Assembly (NCBI GenBank): GCA_964017065.1
Contig: OZ024787.1
Coordinates: forward strand, 13,026,044 to 13,090,043
Direction of reading: 5' to 3'
From: Haliclona indistincta
Taxonomy: Eukaryota; Porifera; Demospongiae; Haplosclerida; Chalinidae
DNA length: 64,000 nt
The first letter of the stretch is position 1. Every line of letters starts with the position of its first letter. Shown piece by piece: positions 11,901 through 24,865 of the stretch. A program made the position numbers and the translations under genes. The notes under the pieces were generated by a model. The model saw nothing but the letters and a program-made list of their open reading frames with translations. It was not told the origin of the DNA and made no database searches.

Positions 11901-14900
11901 TGTTTCTGTTTGACGAGAGAAGAAAGTGCGGTCGTCAGCTCATCAGTGAGTGTAGTAGTCTCTTCATCGTGTGATTGATCACATGATAAAGCTTTTGCTT
12001 GGTGCGAGTTTTTGTTCTTTTTAAGCTTTTGCTTGATGCGATTTAACAACTTAACCAGTGGTTTCGTCCGATTATGAGTGGGTGAGGCTATGGGTGAAGA
12101 CGACCGCGAATCACTACTGCTGGCGGAGGGTGGTGGCGATGGAGTGGAGGAGGGTGGTGGCAATGGAGTGGTACCTCTGCTGGAGGAGGGTGGTGATGGT
12201 GATGGAGTGTTGATGACATGGCTACATAGTGCGATTCCTTGCTCTTCTAGTCCCAGATTCTTCCATCCTCTCTCACTTCCAGACAAGAGCACTGATGATC
12301 GATCTGTCTCATGATATAGCTGAACTGTCAATGGAGCATCTATCCCAGTACTAGGAACGATCTCACCTGGTGCTAAGTGATCAATCTCGCGAGTGAGGCG
12401 ACGTCTAGCTGTGGTTTTACCAACACATGATGGACCAATGAAGAATGATTTGAGTGAGAGCACGTCCACACTGCCCTGCTGCTGTATATGAGTACTCACA
12501 AGACTCCTGTTGTGAACACCAGCAGCAGTTGCTGCAGCAGCAGCTATAAAATAAATTATTATGTATCAATGCAATGGAATCTGGCAGGTAATTCATTATA
12601 ACTACTTGAATAATAATGCTCGTTGACAGTGGCGAATCTGCAAACGGGCAAACCCGGGCATTTGCCCGGGCATCAAACTGAAGTTTAATTATAATTATTC
12701 TTAAAATAATTATAATATTCATCGTTGATTTAACACGTGCACTGTGTAAATTAATAGCTGGCTATAAGGATTTCCTCCCAGAGGTTACCAAAACTATATG
12801 TTTTAGAGCTCCAATTTTAAAAATTTTCCTGGGGGAGAACCCCAGACCCCCCTTTATGTTTCTGCCCAGGCATCAATTCAGACTCAGATCTGCCACTGCT
12901 TGTCGATCAAGCTATAAAAATAATAAACCTAGTTCATCAAATCAAAACATCTGAGCAAAGAGATAATTAAGGTAATCTCCAGACATAGATTTTATTATCA
13001 CAAGTAATAAAAACATTTTAATAAAAATGAAAGAGATTTAGGGTTGGTACATGTATAGAAAAAGTATGGAAACAAGATTTAAAATAAAAAGTACTGTAAC
13101 AATAGCAGTGTAATACTACCTCCCTATTAAATTAACCACAACTATCGAAAGCAGTTAATTTAGGGAGGTAGCATTACACTGCTATTGTTACAGTACTTTT
13201 TATTTTAAATCTTGTTTCCATACTTTTTCGATACATGTACCAACCCTAAATCTCTTTCATTTTTATTAAAATGTTTTTATTACTTGTTTATTTTCTTTTT
13301 TTATTATTTGGCACTTATGCTAATACAGTGTAAAGAGAAATATTCCACTGACGACTGCACTGGCCTGGATTGACTCTGCACTGCATGCAACACGTACCAT
13401 GCAACATTACATTAGCTAAGCTTAAGTTAGCATTCTTACAAGCCTGAACAGACAAATCCAGTGTGATTTGCTCGTTGTCTGCTGTGAACACTGCTAGTCA
13501 TGCATGTGTAGTGGCAGCAGCACTCGCGTTCCAAGCAATTTGTACTAAGGTGCGCTTGTATTAGAATAATTATATACACGGGCGTGCGCGAGTACATGTA
13601 GGCGTAACCTAGTAACGGAGTTCGAGCAGAATGCATGGAATGGAGTCTGTTATGGACCAAAAATCGCTGTTTTCCTGGGAATACTCGCTTCTGCTAGTGT
13701 TTTAGGCTTAAATAGATGCCAGGTGCACTGATGGCCATAGGTAGCGTTACTTCTGTGTAAGTTTAGTTGCGTTTGGTTTGCTCACTACTGTGCTAGACTC
13801 TCTGAAGAATAGGAAAGAAAGAAAGAAGAATCTGAACAAACGGGTGATCACGTGAACTCTGGTTTACCACCTTAGACTTCGTTTCTGCAGTTACTAAAGG
13901 TCTCTTTGGCATCGTAATAATCGTCTAAGACGCCTCAGACAGTTAGAATCACTTGAAACGCCCGTGCAGCGAAGATATGAGCGTGCCGTAATTTTGCCTC
14001 CTGACGAGACGCCATTATTGTTTTTGTCATACCAACATGTTTTCTTGACGGAATTAATGGACTCATTGCAAGCGCTTACCTATCAGCATGAACACCAGGT
14101 GATTAAAATACTGTCAGATTATACTAGAGAAGAGATATACGTGATTAACTCGTTTCAGTCTAGTGTATCCGCCATCTTGTTTTCGTGCCAACCCTAAATA
14201 TGCCACGACTACCGCGTGGCATAATAGATCAGATATCATGACTGATATCTTCGATGCTGTTGATAGTAGCAGCAGTGCTGCTGAAATCAGTCAGAATCAA
14301 TGATCAGTTAGACAGCACAGAGCGCTCTTTTTATAGTGCATGCAATGAATTGGAAATATTATAAAGCTATCAAGTTCTACAAGGAGTTCACCTAGTAGCT
14401 ACCAACCTGTGTAACCATTTGCAACCAGGATTAAGATCTTGATCATCCCAAATCTGGCCTTGATCATGCCTGTAAAGCATTTGTGATGTGTGCATGATCA
14501 CAAGCTTTATACGCACTTGCTGATTGATGAAAACCAAAATGCATTCAGTTTTTTTACATGATGGACAGATCGTACATGTTACACTGCTTACATGCATGAA
14601 TGCACACTTGTAGTAACACTGCCAGCAACAAACATACACGGAGTCAATTTTCTGTATACTATCTCTGTATATGCTACCTCGATCTCTATGGCAGCCATTG
14701 GATGGCTGGCTTCACTCATTGCTTAGGGCATACCTGTTTGCTGAATACCTGCTCCCACCATTAATTTTGACAGTGAACTTCAATCTATTGGTCGCTTGCT
14801 GGAAGGGCTCACGCTATACTCCATTCGAAAAAGTACACTACATTTTCAGATTAAAAATATTTAATTGCTCTAATACATTACTTGAGTACTTTCACCACTT

Positions 14901-17900
14901 TGCTGCAGTGATGCATACTCACTTTTCTTGCTCTTAAATTTCCTACTCAACGAAGAAGAGTTGCATCACATGCCAAGTTGGTCGCTTTCTTGTACATGAA
15001 AAACGTCAATACAAAATTGACTTGAAAATCGTAGATTCAGCTTGATTTTCACGGCTGTGACCAGAGTTAAAGTGCAAATTCGATTATTGCGTCCAGTAGT
15101 GAAGTGCATATTGTGCTATTCGACGTTGCTGCATGCATGCTTTGTCTCACCATAGGGAGTGTCTAACATGGACAAACATGCAAAGGTATAAGTTGCCACA
15201 TGAGTTTTATAGTATTAATTGCAGTTTATAATAGTTTTACGAAGCTGACCGCCAATAGGATTAGATTTCTGGCAATGAAAAAGATCATGATTGATATTAA
15301 TCCTAGTCACAGATGGTTACACAGGTTAGTACTAGGTGTGGTCTCTTATTCTAACAATAGTAACAGTTTACAACACACCCTCTACACTGGTTGCATGCCC
15401 TCTCATATCATGGCTTGATAAGCCTTTGCTATTACTAACTAGCACAGACTGAATGAGTAATACAGGAATTATCACAAGAGGGGTGTGGTCAAGATGGTGA
15501 TGCACAATCAGACAATGCTGACATATCATAATGCACACGTGGTGCTGTTGTTGTCTATAGGCAACTCATGAGGTTGAGTATAGAGGACAAAATTATGGAT
15601 TTTCAAAACATAGTCATAATAATATGATAACCTTTATGATAATATTTCATATAATATCATACATACACAGTGTTCTAGTATCAGATTGAGCTTATATTGT
15701 ACTTACCAACTTCCTCCAGATATTGAACTACTTCATGTTCATTATTATACTCTCTCGCCCAGTCCAGTGCAGTCTCACCATCCTGCAGAGAACAACAGAG
15801 TGAGTCATGACACACAAAAAATTAATAGGTACAGGGTTAGCATTTACAGGTCATCAAATGCCACAATTCATTATGTGATGAGTTATGTATCATAGTATTG
15901 TCAACACACACACAAGCCAGGATAAAGGTTTGTAGCAGGTAAAATAATCATAAAATCACACAAATGCATAAAATTATTATTAAAAATGTCAATCCCAGGG
16001 CCGGCGCAAAAGGTGCACCTGACGCAGCCATCGCCGTACCAGTTTTTACCTAAAAAATGGCTGATGACACTAACATACCCAAAAGAGCTTAGATTTCAAG
16101 ACAGCTTTCTATCTGTCACACTTTATGAGAATTCACAAAACTTTTGGATCATGCCGTAGTGGTAGGTGTGCCGCATAAAGCAGCATAATTTTATGAATAA
16201 AATTAATCCCCTGCGTTCTGCGCAAAGATACATGTTATGAAACTTAGCTGGCACAGGCCCAGAGCCCTCAACATTGCATGTGAGACACACTAATTTTGAC
16301 TATAAATTACCAACAAATACTTGATTTCTTTCACATTTTCCAAATTTCGTGTGTACAAGTTTATACTCGTGAAGCAAGCAGCTCTCAAGCGACTCATAGT
16401 TTATCTGCACATCACACATTGAGTGCGATACAATACACACACTCGCGATCACGAGCACACATAATGCAACTACGAGTCGTGTGTGTGCAGTTATAAACTT
16501 GCTCGTGAGCGGTACTGTAGGTGCCACAAAACTGGCCCTACAGTATTTTCACTGTAACTTCCATAATAATTTTGTATGTTCCATAATTATTAGTAAGATT
16601 ACTATAAATCTGACAAAAAGGGTTGACATGTCATCGTATGGAATGAGGAATGAATTAAACTAACATGATAAATTCACTAGTGTATTGTACCTTGAGATAT
16701 GTAATAAACAAACTAGTGAAATTACAAGATACAATAACTACATTATACTATAATCCACATCAGTTGAGCTGTGACCATACAACTTACTACAACACTACCA
16801 GTTGATAATAACACTCACATTGTTACTGACAGATGGGTCAGCTCCATGTAGAATGAGGAATTTGACAATATCAAGATGACCATCATGAGCAGCATAATGT
16901 AGTGGAGTGCTACCATACTGTGGAAACAAAAGAGTGCAATTGTCAGACAATTGCTTAGCACATGCATACTTCACAAAATTCAAGAATGAATCCATAATAT
17001 TGACCGTGCTATTAAGAGTAGCAGTGTGATTGGATTATTTTGCCAGCGTACAGTTGCTAGCTTTTTAACGCAGTAAACCACACCTTCAACATTAGGCACC
17101 ACCTGCTTCTACTTTCAATAGATGACATCAATAATGAACTTTTGATTCAAGAATTATTTTGAGAGATCACAGAATGTTTCCAACCCACACCTGATAATAA
17201 ATGCTCACTTGTTACATTAAATAGACACAATATTGACATGATCACATGCAATAGTACATGTCTCAATACCTCACAATAATTATTGTGCAGTGAAACCTGA
17301 GCTAGCGGTCACCTGAGTAATGCAGTCACCACTCTATTACAGCCATATGCTTGAGTCACGATCGACATCTGTACAAAATGATTTACTATCGACATGCCTA
17401 GTGCGGCCCTGTCTAATGCGTAAAGTGCCCACACAACGAGCATCCGTCAGTATCATGTAAAACCTAGTGATCAAACAGAAAGCCATGCCTCTTCATTAAC
17501 GGATGGTCTTTCAGTCGTTCTTCAAAATGCTCATTGTATGATGCTTTGGATACAGAAACGTATGATGATTTGTCTGTATGCTCACAGTAATTTGTAATTT
17601 ACATTAAATAACTTTTCAATATCATACAAACATATGACCATCTATGTACGCAAAGTGGAAGTCATGAATTTCCTCAGCTACCGTTAAAAGGCTGCAAGTC
17701 AATATTGATGTCATCAGACTTGAAAGGTCTACTCCAATATCACACATTTTCCAGGTTACCTAGCTATTGAACCTAGCAGAATGACTCGGACACTTAGCAA
17801 TCGACCAAAAAGTGATCAGATCAGTGATCAGTCACCAGACGACCTTGTTACACTCTTTAGTCAACAGTGAGTAGCTCTAAACATGCATAATTACTAAAAA

Positions 17901-20900
17901 CAAGCTTTTATTGTCACAGAATCTCGGCATAATCACACAACTTGCTGTAAGCGTTACGTGTGTAATCGTACAGTAGAGACATGTAATCGACATGTTATGC
18001 AGCCATAGGTTACGTAGTATATAATATCTATGATGCAGCCACCTGTCTAATCCGGCCATTTTATCTTGGCCCAAGAGTGACCCGCGGAGTTAGGTCCAAA
18101 CCCTCTCATGAAGGATGGACCAGCTGTGCAATAAACCTGTCACACACTGCTACGTAATCATTTCTGTACTACATGAAGCTATTATGTCAAGTTGATAAGG
18201 AGCTACACTGTAGGCATTGAAAGTGAAATCGATCTGATTGGCTTTCTTTCTCTCTCCATCACCTGTCCACCACATGTATACAGACCAGAGGAGAACGGAA
18301 GCATTTATATTCAGTCATGTGACATGTAAAATTTTGCGGTTTGTAAATTTACTCCAATACAAAATGTATGGTTGATGATTTTTGCACTATTCTCTAGTAT
18401 CAATCGAAAACTCTTGCAAAGCAGTTTGCGAATATGCGATCTATCCAATCCATCCCATGGGTCCCTGAGCTGCTATGGCTGAGAAAGAGATTAAGATTCT
18501 TAACAGAGAAACACTACAGATATTGCTTGTGCAAGTAATCAGCTTAATAGCAAGTCCGCTGCAGCCATCCTGAAGCAGATTCTAAGCGTTGAAAAATGGC
18601 AAGAGAAAAGATAGCTACATTGGTACTTGCAAAACCCGATATACAGCTGATGAGAACTGGTCAGAGCTAGAACTAAGAAGGTTACTAAAATTTAAGCTGT
18701 CTCACAGCAGAAGAGATTCCTGGCTCCAGCACAAGTGTGATTTCTATACTGGAGCTGTGCTACTTCTTCCTAGATTTCACAATTAATGTGCAGAGCACGG
18801 ACACTGGCACAGTGCACTATACAAAAAGCTAAAAACAGCATCATATCTTTACTAATCAAGCAATACAGCTTTAGAGAGAATCCACAAAATTGAGTTCGAG
18901 TGCTGTATGCTATAGCGCCATTGAGCCACACATTAATGATGGCTATGCATTGGGAAATCACGTGCGCATATGGTTCCAACCTCCTCTGTATACAGACACA
19001 GATACAGACATGCAGTGAATTACATGATCCAATGGATACAGCTGAAAATATCAATAATAGTGGAGAGAATTACCAAAATATATATTGAAGGCACAAGTAT
19101 CAAGTGCCTACATCAGAGCATAGTATTGTACATATCACATGATACAGCATACATACACTATAGTAACACTTGTACTCTGATCCATCACAATCTCACAATG
19201 TAGACACACTCACATTAGCAACTGAACTGATATTGGCTCCAGTATCCACCAGCAGCTTCACTACTGCTGGTTCACCCTTAAGAGCACTCTCATGTAGTGG
19301 TGTCCATCCATCCTATTGACAAACAAGTAAACACAACATGTTATGAGTGTCTCAGTACAATGATCAACCAACAATAATTCACCATCCAGTACAAAACAAT
19401 AGTAAACAAAGCCAGATTTACTGTTATCATCTTTGAATATTAATCACAAATTCCATACATGTGGAGGCTTACCATTCGCTCACGCATTGTGAATATTTAA
19501 AGCTATAGTGAGGGCAGGGCTCACATAGCCTCATACCCAGGTGCTAGAAGGGGTGGAGCGAAGGCAGAAAGAAGCACCTGGTATTATGTGATATCGTACT
19601 CAGTAAAACATTTATTAAATCAACAAAAGGAAGAACTCAAGAGCTAAAAGAGTGCAAACAGGCAGGGCTTAACAGAGGGAACAGTGTGAAAAGAACAGAC
19701 AGACAGTCAGTATTCTACACATTAGACATAAATTAACACTAAGAATGTTTTCATGAGAGATACTACAAAAACACAACTGATAATATTAACAGAGTCACAG
19801 TATACACTCCATACGCATGTGTAGGTATAGCAATGGAATTCCACCGCCGCTGGTTATCATCGTACACATTTGTAGTACGTGATGAATATTCATCAGTTTC
19901 TTTGCAGTTCGTGAAGCTCTCCTGTTTGCAATCTACTGTCATGACTATATTCTAGCGTCTTTTCCTGGAGCTCTAGCACAGGAGCAGAAGTACAATTTAA
20001 CAATTGGGTGCTCCTGGTAGCGGAAACGAGTGACATCGATTGGCAAGAGTGGAATGAAGTGATGCAATTAAGCCTACTATTGCATATGCAGGCTCAGCAC
20101 AAAGTTATTTGTCAAATCCAGAGCTAGAGCTGACGATCGAGCTGCTTCTTAGTCAGTTGTTTATAGGCCTAATATTATGGTAGCAGTTATTCAGGCCTAA
20201 TGGCCTGAATAACTGCTACCATGATACCATGACATACCGGTATGCCCTGCTACCATGACATACCGTAATTTGCAAGTCAGTTGTCCACTTTTTGAGCAGC
20301 TTTTAAATCAAGACGTATGCGCATTGACGAAATATAAATAGATTTGTACGGTCAAATGCGCATGCGTAGCGTGCTATGGTTGTGAGCTAGAGACAACGGA
20401 TTTGCAAACTACGATAATCGAAATATTTTACAGAAAAGAAATGGATATTTAGCGCATGTGCATGCAGTAGATACCAGGCGCTTATTTCTTCTCACTAGCG
20501 CCTGGGTACGAGGCTAGGGCACACAGTACTACACAATACACAGCAATGGCGGAGATCAAGTTCAGAATTTTTTCTCAAGATTTAGTAGACAACTGAGTCT
20601 ACTGACTAGTATATACTTGTAGATAAGCAATTTGCGGAGGGATTGACATAAATTATAGTGTTTCTGGTAAATTCGCTCTAGAAAGGTTTTTTGATGCTTT
20701 ATACACTGGTCACTAACACACCTATCTCCGTTTATCATTGATAACTCACAATTCAAGAAAGGTAGCAAAAAGGCTGTGTCAATCGCTTGAAAATATTGTT
20801 GGCTTGAAATAAGACGCTTTTTATTGACTAGCTAACTCTACATGTCACGTTATCTTGTGAGAAACATTAATTTTGTACGGCATTTATAAGGCTGGATGCA

Positions 20901-23142
20901 CATTGCGCTTTATAGATTTTCACAAGTCGTTGGCTATATGCAGACACACAATATGATGCTTAACAGCGAGTTTTGAGCTGTTCAACAGTCTCTGTAGCAA
21001 AAAAAAATTTGCTCTTTAATATTCACAAATGAACGGTAACCCACCACCTGAAAATGAAATGTTTTCCAACTCTCATATACACAACAAAAATCAGATTTAC
21101 TAAACATGTGACATGAAATCATACTAACAACAGCACTGCAGGCATCAACAAGCTTGTGAAAAACTAATGGACAAACTTCAAGTCCATGCACCTTATCTGT
21201 TTATTCACTAGTGCACAAGAGGATCTAGCTCACAATAGAAATGTTACCATAATGTACACGTACCTTATCACGAGCATCAATAACTATATTTGGTTGTTGT
21301 AATAGTAGCTTTACCACATCTTCATGTCCTCTAGCAGCACTGATGTGTAGAGGAGTTTGTTGGTACTGAAACAAAACAATAAAACATCAGTTGTCAATGA
21401 CAGACACAGTAACAACAATTATTATCTTATTATGAACCTCACACACTCCAATCAAACAGTGTATGCACTGCTAGCTGGCTACCAATATTCTTATTATACA
21501 GTGAAAATAATTTTAGGTTCACAATATGTAACCATATGACTATAGTCTCATTGTCAGCAATGTATACGTGGTCATCAGGTGGAATTCTGTTTACTATATA
21601 CGCCAACAATAAAATTAATCTCCGAATACCTGTGGGTAGTCACAGCAACAAGAACAACTATGACTGGTGCTTGCACTATGCTGACAGACCAAAGAGGACC
21701 AGTAGATTCAACAGAAGGAACTTCTATAACTTGCAGCATCCCAACAAATCGCAAGAGTCCTGTGTAGACCCAACGACCACAAAGAGAGATTATTGCTTTG
21801 AGTTAATAAAAAGCCTTGGAAATCTGTTCACTTAGATCAATAGTCAATCTATTACCATAACAAGTCAAGTTTGGAAGCTTACAGTGGATAGTCAGACACC
21901 TGCTCTGTACATGTATGTTTGCTTAAATTCAGCGCTGTAACTAGCACTATACGTGCATGTGATCAGCGAAAATGCTAATGTAATTCATCCATTTTGATAA
22001 TGAGATTCATCCATGATTAGCATCTCAAAACAACTAGATAAGTTCTAGAAGTATAGTATGACTCTTATTATTCCAAACGTTTCAACTGCTTTGCAGCAGT
22101 CTTCGTCAACAGTCAACAGTGTTGTAGTTTTTGTTTATACCGTACTCCACTGATGAAGACTGCTGCAAAGCAGTCAAAACATTTGAAATAATAAAATCTT
22201 AGGGTTAGTGACTTCTAGATATGTCAACCCCTAACTACATGGCCTCTACAGCAAGATAAGTTGGACAACAAACAACAATGTGATATATTTACCACTGGAA
22301 ACTATAAGCTGGCATCACTCGAAAATACTCTGAAGCTGTCTACCATCACAACACCCTTTCTGGCAGTATTAGCTTTCAAAAAATGATCTATAATCTCATA
22401 GGTCTACCTATAGCGTTGGTACGGATGCTGATTGTGCCTGATTGTTTACAAGTAGATTCTTATCTTGGTATCAATTTCTTCACTTCCAGTCACTGGAGTT
22501 AGTGTGCATCCTTTCAACAATGTTTGTGATACATTTCACTAGACTAAGCTACAGTAGGTGTTCCATGATGGCTGTATGTACTGCTGTACACTATAGTACT
22601 TTTCACACATAATAAGCATTATTTCACTATTATGATGTCAACTAGCATGCAACAAATTTGCCTAGTATACAAAGCTATACAGAATTCTAAGGTTCCAAAC
22701 TGTGCATATGACACAGTCAAACCGTGAGACTAGAGAGGTCTGTATAATTGGCAATGGTCAATAGTGATCAATACCACACTGTACAAAAATGAAAGATCAG
22801 TAAGTGAGAACTTATGTACCTGTTACTACATGACTCAACACAATCACACACAACTCACATATCTAGGGTCATGATAGTTGATACCGGCTCTTAGTGACAA
22901 GAGTTCTTTTACTCTTGTCACATCACCTCTCTTACAAGCATGAAAGAGGTGTTTATTCTGTGAACACAACATAACATCATGTATCAAACAGTGAGTCAGT
23001 GACAGCTGCAAATATTAAACACATTAGTCACAAATGAATGAAAAGAGTATTTCTGATCATGACATGCTCTGTTTTGACTATTACTAGTTTGAGACTGAAA
23101 TTATTAGTACTCATCACTCACCAATCGCTTCTGTGAACTCAT
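8901..23142 (-). CDS. Ankyrin x5 - Roc-like GTPase - COR - Death - Death protein (1,200 aa)
   Basis: Ten exons in minus order: 23142-23122, 22957-22859, 21365-21264, 19312-19214, 16917-16819, 15782-15707, 12543-10322, 10239-9771, 9393-9286 and 9208-8901. They total 3,603 bases, exactly 1,201 codons including TAA, with matching phases, so the model is well supported. Exons 2-6 each encode one ankyrin repeat (for example DGWTPLHESALKGEPAVVKLL). Exon 7 holds a P-loop GPSCVGKTT near residue 202, a Ser/Pro-rich insert, a switch II motif DIGGQPE near residue 400, GTYLDQ in the base-specificity position, then a COR domain. Exons 8 and 10 each encode a Death-fold domain (SDWHTLGLKLNV-like and KWKRVGLELNIE). 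Roc-COR proteins act as GTPase switches, ankyrin repeats bind ligands and Death domains recruit partners. An innate-immune or cell-death signalling role is an inference. The protein is cytosolic; no signal peptide is seen. Confidence 0.9.
12544..15706. repeat. Large intron of the ankyrin-Roc gene with repeat content
   Basis: It holds a foldback at 13,002-13,285, followed to about 14,200 by sequence with features also seen at 30.5-31.7 kb: an AGAAAGAAAGAAAGAA run, a CGCCATCTTGTTTTC block and a terminal CAACCCTA. From 14,240 to 15,700 nothing recognisable was found. Open frames here are short and lack homology. Confidence 0.6.
13002..13285. repeat. Near-perfect foldback, about 130-base arms
   Basis: The sequence from AAGTAATAAAAACATTTT pairs with its reverse complement ending AAAATGTTTTTATTACTT, with very few mismatches, around a centre near 13,141. 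It would form a long hairpin. The inner TAGGGTTGGTAC / GTACCAACCCTA blocks recur in the element near 30.5-31.7 kb. Confidence 0.9.
15783..16818. other. Intron matching the second paralogue's transposon-loaded intron
   Basis: The segment from about 15,950 to 16,740 is paralogous to 49,190-51,356 and 61,424 onward, but lacks the Helentron insertions. It supplies two empty sites: GAGCTTAGATTTCAAG near 16,086 and GATACAATAACTAC near 16,728. No gene seen. Confidence 0.8.
16918..19213. other. Intron, paralogous to 61.6-62.7 kb
   Basis: Most of it aligns with 61,613-62,776 of the second paralogue. The stretch 18,060-19,080 has no visible counterpart and no recognisable gene. A short transposon end remnant lies at 18,006-18,030. 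Confidence 0.65.
18006..18030. mobile_element. Solo terminal remnant of the long-TIR element found at 47.2 kb
   Basis: The 25 bases reading GGTTACGTAGTATATAATAT and on to CTA match the right terminus of the 47,210-48,103 element. They are flanked by ATGCAGCCA on both sides (17,997 and 18,033), a likely target duplication. The second paralogue has a single ATGCAGCCA at the same place. Confidence 0.7.
19526..20516. mobile_element. 991-base TIR transposon or MITE, present in one paralogue only
   Basis: The ends TAGCCTCATACCCAGGTGCT and AGCGCCTGGGTACGAGGCTA are imperfect inverted repeats of about 21 bases. GGGCTCACA precedes it and GGGCACACA follows it, a likely 9-base target duplication with one change. 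The matching intron at about 63,095 in the second paralogue lacks it. A perfect internal hairpin lies near 20,170-20,222 (GGTAGCAGTTATTCAGGCC / GGCCTGAATAACTGCTACC). No coding capacity. The duplication length fits hAT or Mutator-type elements. Confidence 0.85.
20517..21263. other. Intron, no gene seen
   Basis: Aligns with 63,095-63,805 of the second paralogue at high identity. Nothing coding was recognised. Confidence 0.7.
21366..22858. other. Intron between ankyrin exons 2 and 3
   Basis: A short inverted pair, GAAGACTGCTGCAAAGCAGT and its partner near 22,088-22,170, is the only structure noticed. The open frame near 21,536-21,835 has no homology I recognise. Confidence 0.6.
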
Positions 23143-23678
23143 TATATTCGTGGTAAAGTTAGTTGAGGAAGATAGAGAAAGCTAGCTGCTGCGAAAAAGG
23201 CCAAAAGGTTACGGGCTGAGGTAGATATCACGTGATGTGTTTACGAGCCCCACCTCAATCAAGTTAATTACTAGGGGCAGCAGAGCAGCAGACCACTGAG
23301 CATGATAGTTCGTGTACAGAGCAAGAACGCTACGAAGCGAATCACTTGTAAATCCTCAGACTTACTGAGGACGCTATCTACTAGAAAAGGTGAGCCAGCT
23401 AGCGATGAATAAAGAGACGAGATCTAGCTGTACATGTACCAAGATACTTTGCAGATTCACCTTCCGCCCACGCATGGTGAATATCATTATAGTCTGCAGC
23501 AAGGGCGGGGCTCATTATGCTACACGATACACGGCAACACGGTACCAGGAGCCAGCTGGTGATGAATAAAGAGATCTAGCTGTACCACTGAATGCCGCCG
23601 TGTAGATAACGAGCTCTTAACAGCAGGACTGTTAAGACTTACTGTCAGATACAGACAAACTAGTACCGAAACTGCAAA

Positions 23679-23703
23679 AGCACCAAAGGTGCAGATGCCT
23701 CAG
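23679..23703 (-). mobile_element. Helentron 3' terminus remnant
   Basis: The sequence AGCACCAAAGGTGC, a small hairpin, is followed by AGATGCCTC. It matches the 3' hairpin plus subterminal repeat of the Helentrons at 51,357 and 50,654-50,684. The rest of that element is absent. Confidence 0.7.
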
Positions 23704-23734
23704 CCCGTGGATTTCTACATACACACCACCAATC

Positions 23735-23812
23735 ACTGTCAGATGGAGTTAGAGCAGAGAGCTGGTAGTCTCATGTGGAATAGCTAGTAATAGCTGCTTT
23801 CAGGTTAGCATC
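23735..23812 (+). pseudogene. Degenerate copy of an NPL4 exon and its donor site
   Basis: TGTCAGATGGAG and the following GAGAGCTGGTAGTCTCATG to CAGGTTAGC align with 3306-3376, the NPL4 exon ending at 3367 plus its 5' splice site. Differences include extra bases, so it is not coding. It lies 20 kb from the parent gene and keeps the intron start, so a DNA-level copy is more likely than a retrocopy. Confidence 0.75.
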
Positions 23813-24324
23813 TAATGCTTCAAAAACTTCTCTTAATGTCAGTGCATGGGAATTATTCAAGTTAATGTGTGTCAGTTTACAAAGACACAACCTGCTTCTA
23901 GTTGTCTCATACCTCCTACTACTATCTCTGGGAATGTTTTCCGTACATGCCATGGACTTATATCAATGGAATTTATCTCAACAAAGTTGCATATAGTCAG
24001 ATATCAAGGTTTTCACTAGCTAAAATAATACTAGTACTATATAATATGTAAACTGCAGACATCATTCAGGACCAGGTTCACACACTGCGGATAAATCTGC
24101 ACCAGTCTTCTTTTTCCACTATCAGGTGCTACCAGTCACACTCCAACCTCATGTTGAAATGACTCATGAGTAGCGTCAGCATCAACTAGATCGGCAGTAG
24201 GAAATTAAGAATACAAATAATAATGACATGTAACTTCACTTCTCATGAAGTAAACACATTATAATTATATAATGTGGACAAAATGTGCTCTTGAGTAGTT
24301 TGGTACATGCATATTATACTAACC

Positions 24325-24820
24325 AGTAGCTAGTTCATGTGGAGTTGCAGTGGTAGGTGTGGCAGTACTGGGGCTCTCTGTAGAAACAAAGCAGACACTA
24401 GTTAAAATTCATTATTATTGCAGCTTGCAACTGTTGGTTAGTGGGCTAATAAATACCCAGCTCTCTCAGCATGTTCCCTCTCTCTCTCTCTTACCATGAG
24501 GTGTTGTTACTCCAGGAAAAGGAATCACTCCAGAATGTAATGTAAATGAATCAAAAACTAATGACCGTTGCTAATGACAAGTATACCATAACTGTATAGA
24601 CCAGTAGCAGCAGCATAACGTACCATCGAATCATGCCAAAAGGAGCATGTAGCTACCAAAATTTACATGTAGTATAGACGGTGATGGACCACCAGCTTGT
24701 TGGCACTCCCTCACAAGCTCAACCTTGTAAATAATTTATTTTGCTTCATCTTCTTTGTCATCACAAAGTTCAATTTTTCCTTCTCTTGCTCCATCAAGTG
24801 CAGTTTTACTATCCTATAAT
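24325..24820 (-). pseudogene. Exon-like fragments of a third ankyrin-Death paralogue
   Basis: On the minus strand an acceptor TATTATAG is followed at about 24,817-24,740 by DSKTALDGAREGKIELCDD, resembling the last ankyrin exon of the intact gene (DGETALDWARE), then a stop. Two Ser/Thr/Pro-rich exon-like pieces with GT donors follow near 24,500 and 24,325-24,378. No Roc-COR exon is present between them. Confidence 0.45.
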
Positions 24821-24865
24821 ACAGTAGAACAAAAATTAATGGCACACAAGATCAGTGAGTACAAG

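Larger units (their letters stand above)
23143..24320. other. Upstream region of the ankyrin-Roc gene with small duplicated fragments
   Basis: The start codon ATG is at 23,142 on the minus strand, so the promoter should lie just above it. No TATA box could be assigned. A Helentron 3' end remnant (23,679-23,703) and a copy of an NPL4 exon (about 23,735-23,812) are present. Nothing else is recognised up to 24,320. Confidence 0.55.

Noticed and set aside
10634..12314. Plus-strand frames in the Roc-COR exon (and their copies at 43.7-45.1 kb)
   Set aside because: Conserved between the paralogues only because the minus-strand coding exon is conserved.
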